Of a DNA stretch of 64,000 bases, positions 20,101-27,795 are shown piece after piece. The DNA lies in the NCBI RefSeq assembly GCF_042847215.1, contig NZ_AP031500.1, forward strand, positions 496,001-560,000, read 5' to 3'. The position numbers and the translations under genes were made by a program. The stretch is from Gilvimarinus japonicus (GTDB lineage Bacteria > Pseudomonadota > Gammaproteobacteria > Pseudomonadales > Cellvibrionaceae). Each line of letters begins with the position of its first letter. Within the stretch, counting starts at the first letter, position 1. The notes under the pieces were generated by a model, which saw only the letters and a list, made by a program, of their open reading frames with translations, was not told where the DNA came from and did no database searches.

Positions 20101-20857
20101 CGACGACGTGGTTGTGGTTGATGCCGATACAGGCACCGGGCAGTCTCCAGGTATGGAGCTGCACATGAACTTAGACGTTGCCCTGGGTGATAAAGTTACG
20201 TTGGATGCGGCTGGGTTTAAAGCGCGTATTGGCGGCAATCTGTCACTGAATAAAGTACCGGAACGGGCGATGTATGCCGTGGGGAATATTCACATTATTG
20301 ACGGTCGTTATCAGTCGTACGGGCAAGATTTAAGTATCGAGAAAGGGACTTTGTCATTCCAAGGGCCGTTAGATGACCCCGGCCTTAACGTTACCGCTAC
20401 CCGAGAAGTGGAAGAGACGACTGTAGGGCTGATTATTGGCGGGACATTGCAAGCGCCGGTGACCGAAATATTCTCGCGCCCGCAAGTGAGCGACAGTAAT
20501 GCTATGTCGATGTTGTTTACCGGTAAACCACTGGATGGCGCATCGTCAGGAGAGGGGGCAATTTTGGTCAATGCCATTGCCAAACTTGGGATAAAACGGG
20601 GTCAGTTTCTGGCCGATGATATTGCCAGTCGTTTTGGTTTAGATGAGCTCACCATTAAAGCCGAAGATGATGTGAAAGACAGTCGCTTGTGGCTTGGCAA
20701 ATATATTACCGAAGACCTTTATGTGCATTACGCTATTGGTTTGTTCGACAGTTTGTCGAGTGTTGGCTTGACCTATTTTTTAAACGATAACTTCCGTATC
20801 GAGGCCGAGTCGGGCGAGGTGCAAAGTGCCGACTTGATTTTCCGAATGCAGCGGTAG
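17180..20857 (+). CDS. tamB: Translocation and assembly module protein TamB
   Basis: 1225 residues, normal for the family. An N-terminal membrane anchor (about 6-28) is followed by a long repetitive beta-rich AsmA/TamB body expected to form a periplasm-spanning groove, and the conserved DUF490 C-terminal domain from about residue 900 (LSFQGPLDDPGLNVTATR; ends in a beta-strand motif). A low-complexity, charged Ala-rich insertion near residues 625-680 interrupts the repeats. GTG start overlapping the tamA stop. A strong terminator follows. Confidence 0.92.
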   Translation: MIKRLLLRALLSLAVVLMTLISVATLVLVTEPGTRWLLDQVRGATAFNYQQLDGNLMTGVRLGQVEYIMPGGEYRADAIELSWHPAGVMWGALVVDALAVSGLDIQITSSPETDTAEPEAAFSWPELGVPVAIIVRDLNLERGYVAVNDQGYYLDAAHASARYGPGSLVIDELTVRTADSQATLSGSAELSYPYAFDAELSWDLQPLAAGANAADVMHFVPAEVLNRAPAGRLALNGDLETLGVNATLARPVQLSLAGDYATGVGDQSAGIDAELSWPRQPLAALGIEVAALAGSDVAGALAVKGWLDDYHATLTGDFIHPNYPSLAIEADITGDTQHLTLKDSTFAAAKTRLQATGGLDWADGLGWDLALTAEHLDPQLVLRDWPGDIDAEVTTAGSQRNGALDVSLDINAMAGQLRGLALNGQGALAYHGERWQFSDLAVSLGANRVAVNGSFSDQYNINWDLQAPILAQIDPSLGGSLTAQGQLTGTLASPKVQLSAEGQDLHWQDYQIANVSLQSKSVNLKKGQLALTAEARDLLLAGVELAAVSAVIDGGAEQHTLSLDVVQDTQNQLQLALAGGWDGESWRGTLEQLQLRSSYARTMNLRQSAALELAADRAQLESLCLINRGNERGQRADADTASAAVDGDPKPDNAAAATPAALAARRESARREQPDDSVPHNAGTDLCLDGQWQAQGLTEASLTINRLPLALLRRWLKEEVDVDGFIHGKGTLRWPAGEPQVMDVELAAQDAVFIYNLEEGEPDQYPVEDLHVTANFQSQQLNADVGLTFIDYGQLQGTLSAHTGDRSLNGKLNIGLDNLSPLEALLPAISNVHGSLKGALNIAGTLDAPSAAVDLTLADGGLELPSLGVNLAALNATVKGDHQRLLLDANASAGEGTLTVKGEGRDLLSSNWQVEASVAGERAKLMNIPALTLLLTPDVAIKVDADTFDISGSAKVPEAHATISTLPVTATKVSDDVVVVDADTGTGQSPGMELHMNLDVALGDKVTLDAAGFKARIGGNLSLNKVPERAMYAVGNIHIIDGRYQSYGQDLSIEKGTLSFQGPLDDPGLNVTATREVEETTVGLIIGGTLQAPVTEIFSRPQVSDSNAMSMLFTGKPLDGASSGEGAILVNAIAKLGIKRGQFLADDIASRFGLDELTIKAEDDVKDSRLWLGKYITEDLYVHYAIGLFDSLSSVGLTYFLNDNFRIEAESGEVQSADLIFRMQR

Positions 20858-20871
20858 TGAATGCTTACGCC

Positions 20872-20905
20872 AAAAAAAAAGGGCCGCAACAGCGGCCCTT
20901 TTTTT
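20872..20905. terminator. Bidirectional rho-independent terminator
   Basis: GGGCCGC-aaca-GCGGCCC flanked by nine A on the left and seven T on the right. It separates convergent tamB and the phosphate-binding-like gene and should work in both directions. Confidence 0.92.
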
Positions 20906-20914
20906 ACGATCACA

Positions 20915-21319
20915 CTAAGGTGTAAAAACCACTTTCACACTGCCGTCGACATCGGCCGGGGTGACGTAACCCACCGCGCCGGGTGTACTGGCAACCGCAG
21001 CTTTTACCGCGGCGGTTGAACCTAGCGTGCGCGGTGGCTGGCCTTTGCCGGTAAATACCTGCTTAGACCAGAAAGCGTTTAACTGTGCCTGGGAGCGACC
21101 GGTAACGCCACTGTGAAATTCTTCACGCAGCGCATCGCCACTTTCAAGGTCGATGGGATCGGCACTTTGGCCATTCGGCAGTTGCTTGCTGCGACCAATA
21201 TATAAGTCCCGAACCTGATCTTTCTCCATAGCGTCGGGGCCCGATGGATGGGTGATCACGACAAAGTCCGCCAGTGCCATTGGTGTGATTAGCAGGAGCG
21301 ATAAAAGTAAATGTTTCAT
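20915..21319 (-). CDS. Small phosphate-ABC-transporter substrate-binding-like protein
   Basis: 134 residues including a signal peptide of about 17. The rest matches one lobe of PstS-like periplasmic binding proteins: HPSGPDAMEKDQVRDLYIG near the start and STPGAVGYVTP near the end. It is about half the length of a full PstS, so it probably binds ligand differently or acts as a sensor accessory. It is the last gene after the chemoreceptor and porin on the same strand; the gap to the porin stop is 14 bp. Phosphate as the ligand is inferred from the family name only. Confidence 0.75.
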   Translation of the reverse strand: MKHLLLSLLLITPMALADFVVITHPSGPDAMEKDQVRDLYIGRSKQLPNGQSADPIDLESGDALREEFHSGVTGRSQAQLNAFWSKQVFTGKGQPPRTLGSTAAVKAAVASTPGAVGYVTPADVDGSVKVVFTP

Positions 21320-21333
21320 GGTAACAGTGCTCC

Positions 21334-22563
21334 TTAAAAGGCCGAGTCGATTTTGATGGAGTAAACATCGGCGTCGTCATAGGCGATCGCGGGGGCAAAG
21401 TTGCCGTCGAGTCCGCCGCCGGTGCTGCCAAAGTCGCTGGCGCGGGTTACGTCAAACTTAACCGCGACATTGCTCATAACATCCCAGCGCACGCCTAGGC
21501 TGTAGGCTTTGCGTTCTAAGTTAGCGACTTCCGAGCCCGACAACACATCGGTATTGCCAAAAAACGGACTGCCCGGTGTGGTCAGCGCGGCAAAGGCCGC
21601 TTGCCGGCTAAGCGGACGTTCGCTGTCGTCGGTGCTCTCGGTCATGGCGATAGTGGCGTAGGGGCTAAAGGCACCAAAGGTACGGGCAAGGGTGATGTAG
21701 CCTGATTCTGTGTCGGCGGTGGGGCCGTCAATCTCAAGGCTGGTGAATTCGGAAATCACCTGCCAAGTGCCGTCGTTGTAACTAAAACCGACCCCCATAA
21801 AGGTGGTGTCGAGTTTGTCCCCGCCGGTGGTAATTTCGGCTTGGGCAACGTTGGCCCGTAGCGTCCAGATAAAGTCAGTCCAGGTGGCGGAGCCGCCCAC
21901 TAAATCATTAACGGCCAAACGTGCGACTTGGCCGCCCGGCAAAGCAATGGTTTCGTCGGACTCACCGAGAAACCCCTGCAGTGACAGCGTCGAGTTGTTT
22001 AGTGAGATATCGTATAAGCCATCGACACCGGTGTAGCTGGTAACCGGCACAGCGCCGTACACTTCTACCGGCGGGCGAATCCATGGTTGCGCATAGCCCA
22101 CTTCCAGTGAGTCGGAATACATAAACAGCGGCAAGCGCATTTTACCGGCACGCATTTTAAACGACGGCGTGAATTGATGGCTGATGTAAGCCCACTCGAT
22201 GGCCGGGTCCCAGTCTTCGCGTCCGCGTCCGACTAACTGCATTGTGACTTCGGTGTCGTCGGTTAGGGTAAAGGCGCCCTGCAAGCCAAACAGGCTGTCG
22301 TTGTTAAAAGTGCCTTCTTCGGTGTAACCGGCGTAGCCACCATCGTTACTGGCAACACCGTAGGCCAGGCTCAAAAAGCCGTTAAAACGCAGGCGATCTT
22401 GTCCGGTTTTGTTGCTGCTAACTTGCGATTGTAAATTCGCAACTTGTTGTTCCAGCTGCTTGAGACGCTCTTCGTCGGATTGTGCGTTAACGGTATTGGC
22501 GCACAGCAAAAGGCAAGTCAGGCTTGCCATGGTTGCGGTGGATTTGTAGATGCGTTGAGCCAT
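21334..22563 (-). CDS. Outer-membrane porin-like beta-barrel protein
   Basis: 409 residues from ATG 22563, which follows a good AAGGAG; a longer frame to 22596 is less likely. Signal peptide (cleavage near VNAQ), then a short coiled coil (DEERLKQLEQQVANLQSQV) as in trimeric porins with a periplasmic stalk, then a beta-barrel ending in Phe, the typical outer-membrane C-terminus. It lies 29 bp after the chemoreceptor stop and before the phosphate-binding-like gene, suggesting uptake and sensing of the same solute, perhaps an anion. Confidence 0.8.
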   Translation of the reverse strand: MAQRIYKSTATMASLTCLLLCANTVNAQSDEERLKQLEQQVANLQSQVSSNKTGQDRLRFNGFLSLAYGVASNDGGYAGYTEEGTFNNDSLFGLQGAFTLTDDTEVTMQLVGRGREDWDPAIEWAYISHQFTPSFKMRAGKMRLPLFMYSDSLEVGYAQPWIRPPVEVYGAVPVTSYTGVDGLYDISLNNSTLSLQGFLGESDETIALPGGQVARLAVNDLVGGSATWTDFIWTLRANVAQAEITTGGDKLDTTFMGVGFSYNDGTWQVISEFTSLEIDGPTADTESGYITLARTFGAFSPYATIAMTESTDDSERPLSRQAAFAALTTPGSPFFGNTDVLSGSEVANLERKAYSLGVRWDVMSNVAVKFDVTRASDFGSTGGGLDGNFAPAIAYDDADVYSIKIDSAF

Positions 22564-22592
22564 GAGTGGCAACTCCTTGTGTGAAAAATAAA

Positions 22593-24203
22593 TCAAACTT
22601 TAAATTGTGCTGCGATATGGCCGAGGCGTTTGGATATGTCGTCGATATCTTGGCAAATTTCATTGGTCTCGCTGGTGCTGTCTGTGACAGTCTCGGTATT
22701 TTGATGAATGCTGGTAACGTGGCTTACCACCTCATTAAAGGTAGCACTTTGTTCGTGAGTTGCCGCCGCGATTTGATCATTAAAGCTGCTGATTTGCTGC
22801 ACGCTGGCTAAAATGGTGCGCAGCGCAAGCTCTGACTCTTGAGTGGCGGCCACACCCGTGTTGGCGCGCTCGACACTCGATTGCATCGAGTTGACGGCAT
22901 TTTGCGAAACACTCTGCAGCTCGCTAATAACGCTGTGAATTTCTTCGGTGGCCTGGCGGGTGCGCACCGCGAGTTGGCGCACTTCATCGGCGACCACCGC
23001 AAAACCGCGGCCGTGCTCGCCGGCACGAGCGGCCTCAATGGCGGCGTTAAGGGCCAGCAAGTTGGTTTGTTCGGCTACGTTTTGAATGGTGTTAAGCAGC
23101 TTGCCAACATCGGCACTAAAACCGTCAAACTGATTAACCACATCGGCCGATTCTTTGACGTCGCCGGCCAAGGCGGTAATGGTGGTGACGTTGGTATTGA
23201 GAGTGGCCTGGCCCTGTTCGGCGGCTTGATTAATTTCGGTGGCTTGGCTCGAGGCATTGCTGGCAAACTCGGCGACTTCGTGCACGCTGCTCATCAATTC
23301 TTCAATGGCGTGGCGGGTGGAGGCGATCGCCTCAGCTTGCGCGGCAATTTCGCTGACATTGCGCGAGCTGGTGTCGGTCAGCCGCGCCGATACGGTGCTG
23401 AGCGCAGTAACGTCGTTAAGCATCTCGGCAAACGAGCTGTGGAGTTTTTCGACAAAGGCGTTGAAGTTATTGGCCAGCTCTAAAATCTCGTCGTGGCCGC
23501 GATAGTCGATACGCGAGGTTAAGTCGCCCTCGCCAGAGGCCATGATGCGCAGAGAGTCGGATACCTGTGCGATATTGCGGGTGATGGAGCGGCCGATCAC
23601 GAGGCTTAAGCCGAGCAATAGGGTCATGGTGGTGATCGCAATGGCGAGCGAGATACGCCCGGCACTGGCAGATTCAGCCAGTGTCTGGGCAATAGACTGG
23701 GTAAAGCGCTCTTTGGTGGCGAGCTTCATTTGTTCAAGCTGGCTGCGCAGATCCTCTAACCGCTGGGCATTTTTACGTGCCTGCTCGGCAACGCTGGAGA
23801 AATCGACCGTGCCATCGATAAAACTCTGGGCAATATCTTTGGCGGTTTGGTACCAAAGCGCGAACTGCTCGCTAGCGAGCTCGCTGTCGTTGCTAATAGC
23901 CGCGTCGATCTCGCTTAGCTCCTGCAAATTTGACTGTATCAGTGTGTGCTGTTGCTCGGCCTGCGCCAGCAGATCCGTGTCCCCGGTGGTGACGGCAGCA
24001 TTAATATTTTGTTCCATCAACAATAGAGTACCGAGGTTAACGGTGTTTAACTCAAGCGCGGGGTAGAGTTTGGTTTGCACGGCCATTAGACGCCCGGCGT
24101 TGGCGCGCTCTACCCACACTGAGTGTCCCTGAGAAATAATAAAGGCCACCAGGGCGATAGCGACCATCAGTAAGAGCTTGTGAGAAATTTTTAATCGCAG
24201 CAC
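22593..24203 (-). CDS. Methyl-accepting chemotaxis protein
   Basis: About 536 residues. Membrane segment 1 near residues 8-28, a helical periplasmic four-helix-type sensor region to about 180, membrane segment 2, a HAMP domain (SDSLRIMASGEGDLTSRI) and a long signalling coiled coil. The hairpin tip NLLALNAAIEAARAGEHG is the conserved MCP motif. No C-terminal CheR-docking pentapeptide. Start uncertain: GTG 24203 has GGA upstream, while TTG 24215 is possible. First gene of the MCP-porin-binding-protein unit. Confidence 0.92.
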   Translation of the reverse strand: MLRLKISHKLLLMVAIALVAFIISQGHSVWVERANAGRLMAVQTKLYPALELNTVNLGTLLLMEQNINAAVTTGDTDLLAQAEQQHTLIQSNLQELSEIDAAISNDSELASEQFALWYQTAKDIAQSFIDGTVDFSSVAEQARKNAQRLEDLRSQLEQMKLATKERFTQSIAQTLAESASAGRISLAIAITTMTLLLGLSLVIGRSITRNIAQVSDSLRIMASGEGDLTSRIDYRGHDEILELANNFNAFVEKLHSSFAEMLNDVTALSTVSARLTDTSSRNVSEIAAQAEAIASTRHAIEELMSSVHEVAEFASNASSQATEINQAAEQGQATLNTNVTTITALAGDVKESADVVNQFDGFSADVGKLLNTIQNVAEQTNLLALNAAIEAARAGEHGRGFAVVADEVRQLAVRTRQATEEIHSVISELQSVSQNAVNSMQSSVERANTGVAATQESELALRTILASVQQISSFNDQIAAATHEQSATFNEVVSHVTSIHQNTETVTDSTSETNEICQDIDDISKRLGHIAAQFKV

Positions 24204-24474
24204 GACGTCATCCAAGGTTGTCAGCTAATTTTCAGCTTGCTTAAAAGGAGCGGTAGTAAAACGTTTACTTCTATAGTTATAGAGGTTAACGGCAGAAGTG
24301 ACCTAATGTTGAGTGGATATTGGCAGGATTTAGGGTGAATACGTCGATAAGGGCGCCATTTTAGCGTATAGGTAACAACTATTAAAGAGATAGCTGCAAT
24401 TACTTGGTGCTATTTGTTGGGAGTGATTACTATTTACCTGTAGGCAATAATCTCATCACGTACCGGAGGCGACC

Positions 24475-24684
24475 ATGTTAAAAACTTTATCTTTTGCTGT
24501 ATTGCACTTTACGGTCGCGTTTACGGTGACTTACCTGTTAACCGGCGACATTGTAATTGGCGGTGCGGTTGCCATGATCGAGCCCGCAGTTAACACCGTC
24601 GTGTTTTACTTTCACGAGCTGGGCTGGAATCGTTGGGGAGAGGACCGCGATGCACTGCTTGAGGTGTTTGCCGAGCGCGCCTAA
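24475..24684 (+). CDS. DUF2061 small membrane protein
   Basis: 69 residues with two hydrophobic helices. The pattern (LSFAVLHFTVAFTVTYLLTGD, then GGAVAMIEPAVNTVVFYFHE and W..RWG) fits the DUF2061 family of unknown function. A clear GGAGG ribosome site sits before ATG 24475. It is alone on the plus strand between the MCP and tatC; the 259 bp upstream hold AT-rich sequence but no promoter I would name. Confidence 0.75.
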   Translation: MLKTLSFAVLHFTVAFTVTYLLTGDIVIGGAVAMIEPAVNTVVFYFHELGWNRWGEDRDALLEVFAERA

Positions 24685-24697
24685 AACACAGCAACTA

Positions 24698-24717
24698 AGC
24701 GCCGGTTAGTCGGCGCT
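24698..24717. terminator. Hairpin between DUF2061 gene and tatC
   Basis: AGCGCCG-gttagt-CGGCGCT, 7-bp perfect stem, between converging genes; its right arm overlaps the tatC 3' end. A weak T-tract (GTTATTGT) follows on the plus strand. Confidence 0.5.
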
Positions 24718-25491
24718 GTTATTGTCCTGGCTTTGCTCGCGGTCGTCTTGCGGATCGGCCTCTTTGCGCCGCCGATACAAAATGCGACCAAAGAAAATAC
24801 CTGTCTCGAATAGTAGCCACATAGGCAGCGCCAGCAAAGTTTGCGAGATCACGTCGGGTGGCGTGAGCAGCATGCCAATCACAAAGCAACCAACAACCAC
24901 ATAAGGGCGCTTTTTGGCCATGCCGTCGGGTGTAATCGCGCCGCTTAAGATTAATAAAATGGCAGCAATGGGGATCTCAAAGGCGACGCCAAAGGCAAAA
25001 AACAGTTTTAGGACAAAGTCTAAATAGCGGCTAATGTCGGTCATAATCGCGACGTTGGCCGGCCCCACCGAGGTAAAAAAGCCAAACACCAGCGGGAACA
25101 CCACAAAGTAGGCGAACGCCATGCCAGCGTAAAACAGCACGATGCTGGAGGCCAACAGCGGCATGGCCAGTTGTTTCTCGTGGCGGTATAGCCCAGGCGC
25201 AATAAAAGCCCAGAGCTGATACAAAATATAGGGTGCGCTTAAAATAAAAGCGACAAATAAGGTGAGCTTAAAAGGCGTTAAAAACGGCGAGGCCACATCG
25301 GTGGCAATCATAGTGCTGGATTCGGGCAGGTACACTTGCAGCGGCGCCGAGGCCAGCTCGTAAATCTCGGCGCTAAAGCTTAGCAGGGCGGCGCAAATAA
25401 CCCCGACCACTAACAGCGCACGCAACAAACGGTTGCGTAGCTCGATCAGGTGTTGCACTAAGGGGAGTTCTTTATCGGTCGATTCGGTCAT
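24706..25491 (-). CDS. tatC: Twin-arginine translocase subunit TatC
   Basis: 261 residues with six membrane helices. The LIELRNRLLRALL start, FAF.FVVFPLVFGFF and GCFVIGMLLTPPDVISQ are TatC signatures. With TatA and TatB it moves folded proteins across the inner membrane; TatC recognises the twin-arginine signal. Last gene of hisI-hisE-tatABC; its ATG overlaps the tatB stop (ATGA). Confidence 0.96.
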   Translation of the reverse strand: MTESTDKELPLVQHLIELRNRLLRALLVVGVICAALLSFSAEIYELASAPLQVYLPESSTMIATDVASPFLTPFKLTLFVAFILSAPYILYQLWAFIAPGLYRHEKQLAMPLLASSIVLFYAGMAFAYFVVFPLVFGFFTSVGPANVAIMTDISRYLDFVLKLFFAFGVAFEIPIAAILLILSGAITPDGMAKKRPYVVVGCFVIGMLLTPPDVISQTLLALPMWLLFETGIFFGRILYRRRKEADPQDDREQSQDNNSAD

Positions 25492-25901
25492 GGTTTGCCG
25501 GTATCAGAGTCGGTGCCAGTGGCGTCAGCATCGGCGGCGGGCGTTTGCGGCTCTTGCGTGTGGGCGTGATCGGGCAGCTCGTCGGTGTGCTCGTAACGCG
25601 CGGAGTCGAGCCGGCGCGCCCGCTCTGGGTCCATGATGTCGTTTACTTCCGCCTTGACATCGTCAAGTTCCCGGCGAGTCGCCTCTAGGTTGCGCATGAT
25701 TTGCTCGTTGTGCAGCTGGCGACGGATATCGTCGGCGCCAATTTGGCGCTCGATCTCGCTGCGGGTCTCGCGCAGGCTGCGTTTTAGGCGGCCTACCCAT
25801 AGGCTAACAGAGCGCACTGTGTCGGGCAGGCGCTCAGGGCCAATCACCAACAGAGAGACAATGGCAATTAGCATCAGCTCAAAAAAGCCCATATCAAACA
25901 T
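25488..25901 (-). CDS. tatB: Twin-arginine translocase subunit TatB
   Basis: 137 residues. FDMGFFELMLIAIVSLLVIGPERLP gives the N-terminal membrane helix and the conserved GPERLP hinge; an amphipathic helix and an acidic disordered tail follow. It works with TatC in substrate recognition. It lies between tatA (14 bp gap) and tatC (4-bp overlap). Confidence 0.95.
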   Translation of the reverse strand: MFDMGFFELMLIAIVSLLVIGPERLPDTVRSVSLWVGRLKRSLRETRSEIERQIGADDIRRQLHNEQIMRNLEATRRELDDVKAEVNDIMDPERARRLDSARYEHTDELPDHAHTQEPQTPAADADATGTDSDTGKP

Positions 25902-25915
25902 AAAGTAAGCTGCGC

Positions 25916-26158
25916 TTAGTGAGTCTTAGACTTGTTTTTGTCGGCTGTGCTGTCGGTTTGACTCGCATCAGCCGAGTCGGGGGCTTCGACTTTTTTGGGG
26001 TCGGTATCCGCATCGGTTTTGTCGTCATCACCGACGGATTTTTTAAAGCCTTTAATCGCTTCGCCTAGATCTGAGCCCATGCCGCGCAGGCGCTTGGTGC
26101 CAAACAGCATGATGACAATGGCCAGAACAATCAGTAACTGCCAGGGACTAATGCCCAT
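25916..26158 (-). CDS. tatA: Twin-arginine translocase subunit TatA
   Basis: 80 residues: one N-terminal helix, the FGTKRLRGMGSDLGEAIKGFK amphipathic helix and a charged tail. It forms the translocation pore. It is 26 bp downstream of hisE on the same strand, the order found in pseudomonads. Confidence 0.95.
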   Translation of the reverse strand: MGISPWQLLIVLAIVIMLFGTKRLRGMGSDLGEAIKGFKKSVGDDDKTDADTDPKKVEAPDSADASQTDSTADKNKSKTH

Positions 26159-26184
26159 GATGAAATCCTCTTAATTCTTAATCA

Positions 26185-26520
26185 TTAATGGCTGGTGCGG
26201 GATGCTTTTTCGTCGTGACCGGACACATTAAACCGTCGGCCCAGCTCGGCCAGCACACTGTCGGCATTTTCACCCAGGTGCGAGAGCATTACCAGCGAGT
26301 GAAACCATAAGTCGGCGGTTTCACCAATAAGTTCGGCGTTGTCACCGCTCGCGGCGGCGTCTTTGGCGGCGATGATGGTTTCGGTGCACTCCTCGCCGAC
26401 CTTCTCTAAAATCTTGTTTAGGCCCTTTTGATGCAAGCTTGCCACGTACGAGCTGTCGGCATCGGCGGCGTTTTTTCGCGCCTCAAGGATCTTGGTTAAT
26501 TCGCTGAGTATATCGCTCAT
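26185..26520 (-). CDS. hisE: Phosphoribosyl-ATP pyrophosphatase HisE
   Basis: 111 residues from ATG 26520; a longer open frame (to 26622) runs into hisI and is not the expected start. The MazG-like HisE fold is visible: KILEKVGEECTETIIAAKD and LWFHSLVMLSHLG. It converts phosphoribosyl-ATP to phosphoribosyl-AMP in histidine synthesis. Separate from HisI here, as in pseudomonads and unlike the fused enterobacterial HisIE. Confidence 0.93.
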   Translation of the reverse strand: MSDILSELTKILEARKNAADADSSYVASLHQKGLNKILEKVGEECTETIIAAKDAAASGDNAELIGETADLWFHSLVMLSHLGENADSVLAELGRRFNVSGHDEKASRTSH

Positions 26521-26563
26521 GGTGGCACTCTTTACTTGTGTTCGATATTGGCGGGCGAGGCCC

Positions 26564-26962
26564 TTAGCCGTAAATATCTTTGGGGTCTTTAATGACAGGC
26601 TCAACACTGCGCCACTGGTCATCTTTTAATACGCGATAAAAGCAACTCTCGCGGCCGGTATGACAGGCGATGCCGCCGAGTTGTTCCACGCTTAGGACAA
26701 TAACATCGGCATCGCAGTCGAGCCGGATCTCGTGCACTTTTTGTACGTGACCAGAGCTTTCGCCCTTGGGCCATAAGCGTTGGCGCGAGCGCGAGTAGTA
26801 TACCGCAGTGTATTGCCGGGCGGTCAGCGCCAGTGCCTCGCGGTCCATCCAGGCCATCATCAGGATGCGGCCAGTTTGGTGATCTTGGGCGATGGCCGGC
26901 ACTAGGCCTTGGGCGTCCCACTTTACGTCGTCGAGCCAGGCCGGCTCGTGGCTGTTGCTCAT
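26564..26962 (-). CDS. hisI: Phosphoribosyl-AMP cyclohydrolase HisI
   Basis: 132 residues. Zinc-binding residues are in LDCDADVIVLSVEQ and CHTGRESCFY; MAWMDREAL is conserved. It opens the purine ring of phosphoribosyl-AMP, the step after HisE. Its ATG overlaps the stop of the aldo/keto reductase gene (ATGA), so the his-tat genes share a transcript with the redox genes upstream. Confidence 0.94.
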   Translation of the reverse strand: MSNSHEPAWLDDVKWDAQGLVPAIAQDHQTGRILMMAWMDREALALTARQYTAVYYSRSRQRLWPKGESSGHVQKVHEIRLDCDADVIVLSVEQLGGIACHTGRESCFYRVLKDDQWRSVEPVIKDPKDIYG

Positions 26963-27795
26963 GATCGTTCTCCTGCCAGTGCAGCCAGCGCTGCGCGGGC
27001 TTGTTGTACGTTGTCATCCAGATGTGCGGGGTTAATGGTGCCAATAATGGCGGCGCTTACGCCTGGGTGGGCAAAGGCAAACTCTAAGCTGGCGCGCACC
27101 GGGTTGCTATGGTCGCCAGTTTGGCACAAATGGCCGCTGGCGAGGGCTTTTTTAAGCAGCGTGCCACGCCCCAGCCGCAGACATTCGTCCAGCACTGGTT
27201 GTTCATCGAGGTGGGCCGGGTTGTAGGTGGCCATCACGCAATCGGATTCGCGCGCCGCCAGTAGGCCGCCGGCCACGGTTTTGGTGGACATGCCAAAAGC
27301 GCGGATCTTGCCTTCGCGCTTAAACTGCTGCAGCACTGAAAACACCTCGGTGTTCTCGATAATATCCACGTCGTTGCCGTCGGAGTGGACCAGCACGATG
27401 TCGATACGGTCGGTGTTCAACCGCTTTAAGCTGCGCTCAATGCTCAGGCGCGTGTGCGCAGCGGAAAAGTCAAAATGGCTAACCCCCGCGTTAAATTCCT
27501 CGCCAACTTTAGAGCAAATCACCCAGTCATCGCGCTGGCCGGCAAGCAACGGGCCCAGGCGCTCTTCGCTGGTGCCATAGGCGGGGGCGGTATCGATTAG
27601 GTTAATCCCCAGCTCCCGGGCGCGGTTAATAAGGGCATGGGCTTCGGTGTCGCTGGGCAGCTCGAAGCCGCTGGGGTACTTAACCCCTTGGTTGCGCCCG
27701 AGTTTGACTGTGCCTAAGCCCACAGCGCTAATGGCGATGCCGGTGGCACCGAGTGAGCGCGAGGCAAACGAGGTGGCTGGTATAGCTTTAGTCAT
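26959..27795 (-). CDS. Aldo/keto reductase
   Basis: 278 residues from ATG 27795, which has a strong GGAGG; the frame opens at 27822. AKR barrel: GLGTVKLGRN, NLIDTAPAYGTSEERLG (catalytic Asp and Tyr), VICSKVGEE (catalytic Lys), DIVLVHSDG (catalytic His), and a C-terminal cofactor region (GTINPAHLDDNVQ). NAD(P)H-dependent carbonyl reductase of unknown substrate. Overlaps the FAD oxidoreductase gene by 8 bp and hisI by 4 bp. Confidence 0.88.
   Translation of the reverse strand: MTKAIPATSFASRSLGATGIAISAVGLGTVKLGRNQGVKYPSGFELPSDTEAHALINRARELGINLIDTAPAYGTSEERLGPLLAGQRDDWVICSKVGEEFNAGVSHFDFSAAHTRLSIERSLKRLNTDRIDIVLVHSDGNDVDIIENTEVFSVLQQFKREGKIRAFGMSTKTVAGGLLAARESDCVMATYNPAHLDEQPVLDECLRLGRGTLLKKALASGHLCQTGDHSNPVRASLEFAFAHPGVSAAIIGTINPAHLDDNVQQARAALAALAGERS

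Noticed and set aside
22839..23483. 214-codon plus-strand frame
   Set aside because: Antisense to the chemoreceptor gene and has the Gly/Val-rich look of a shadow frame.
23542..24066. 174-codon plus-strand frame
   Set aside because: Antisense to the chemoreceptor; shadow.
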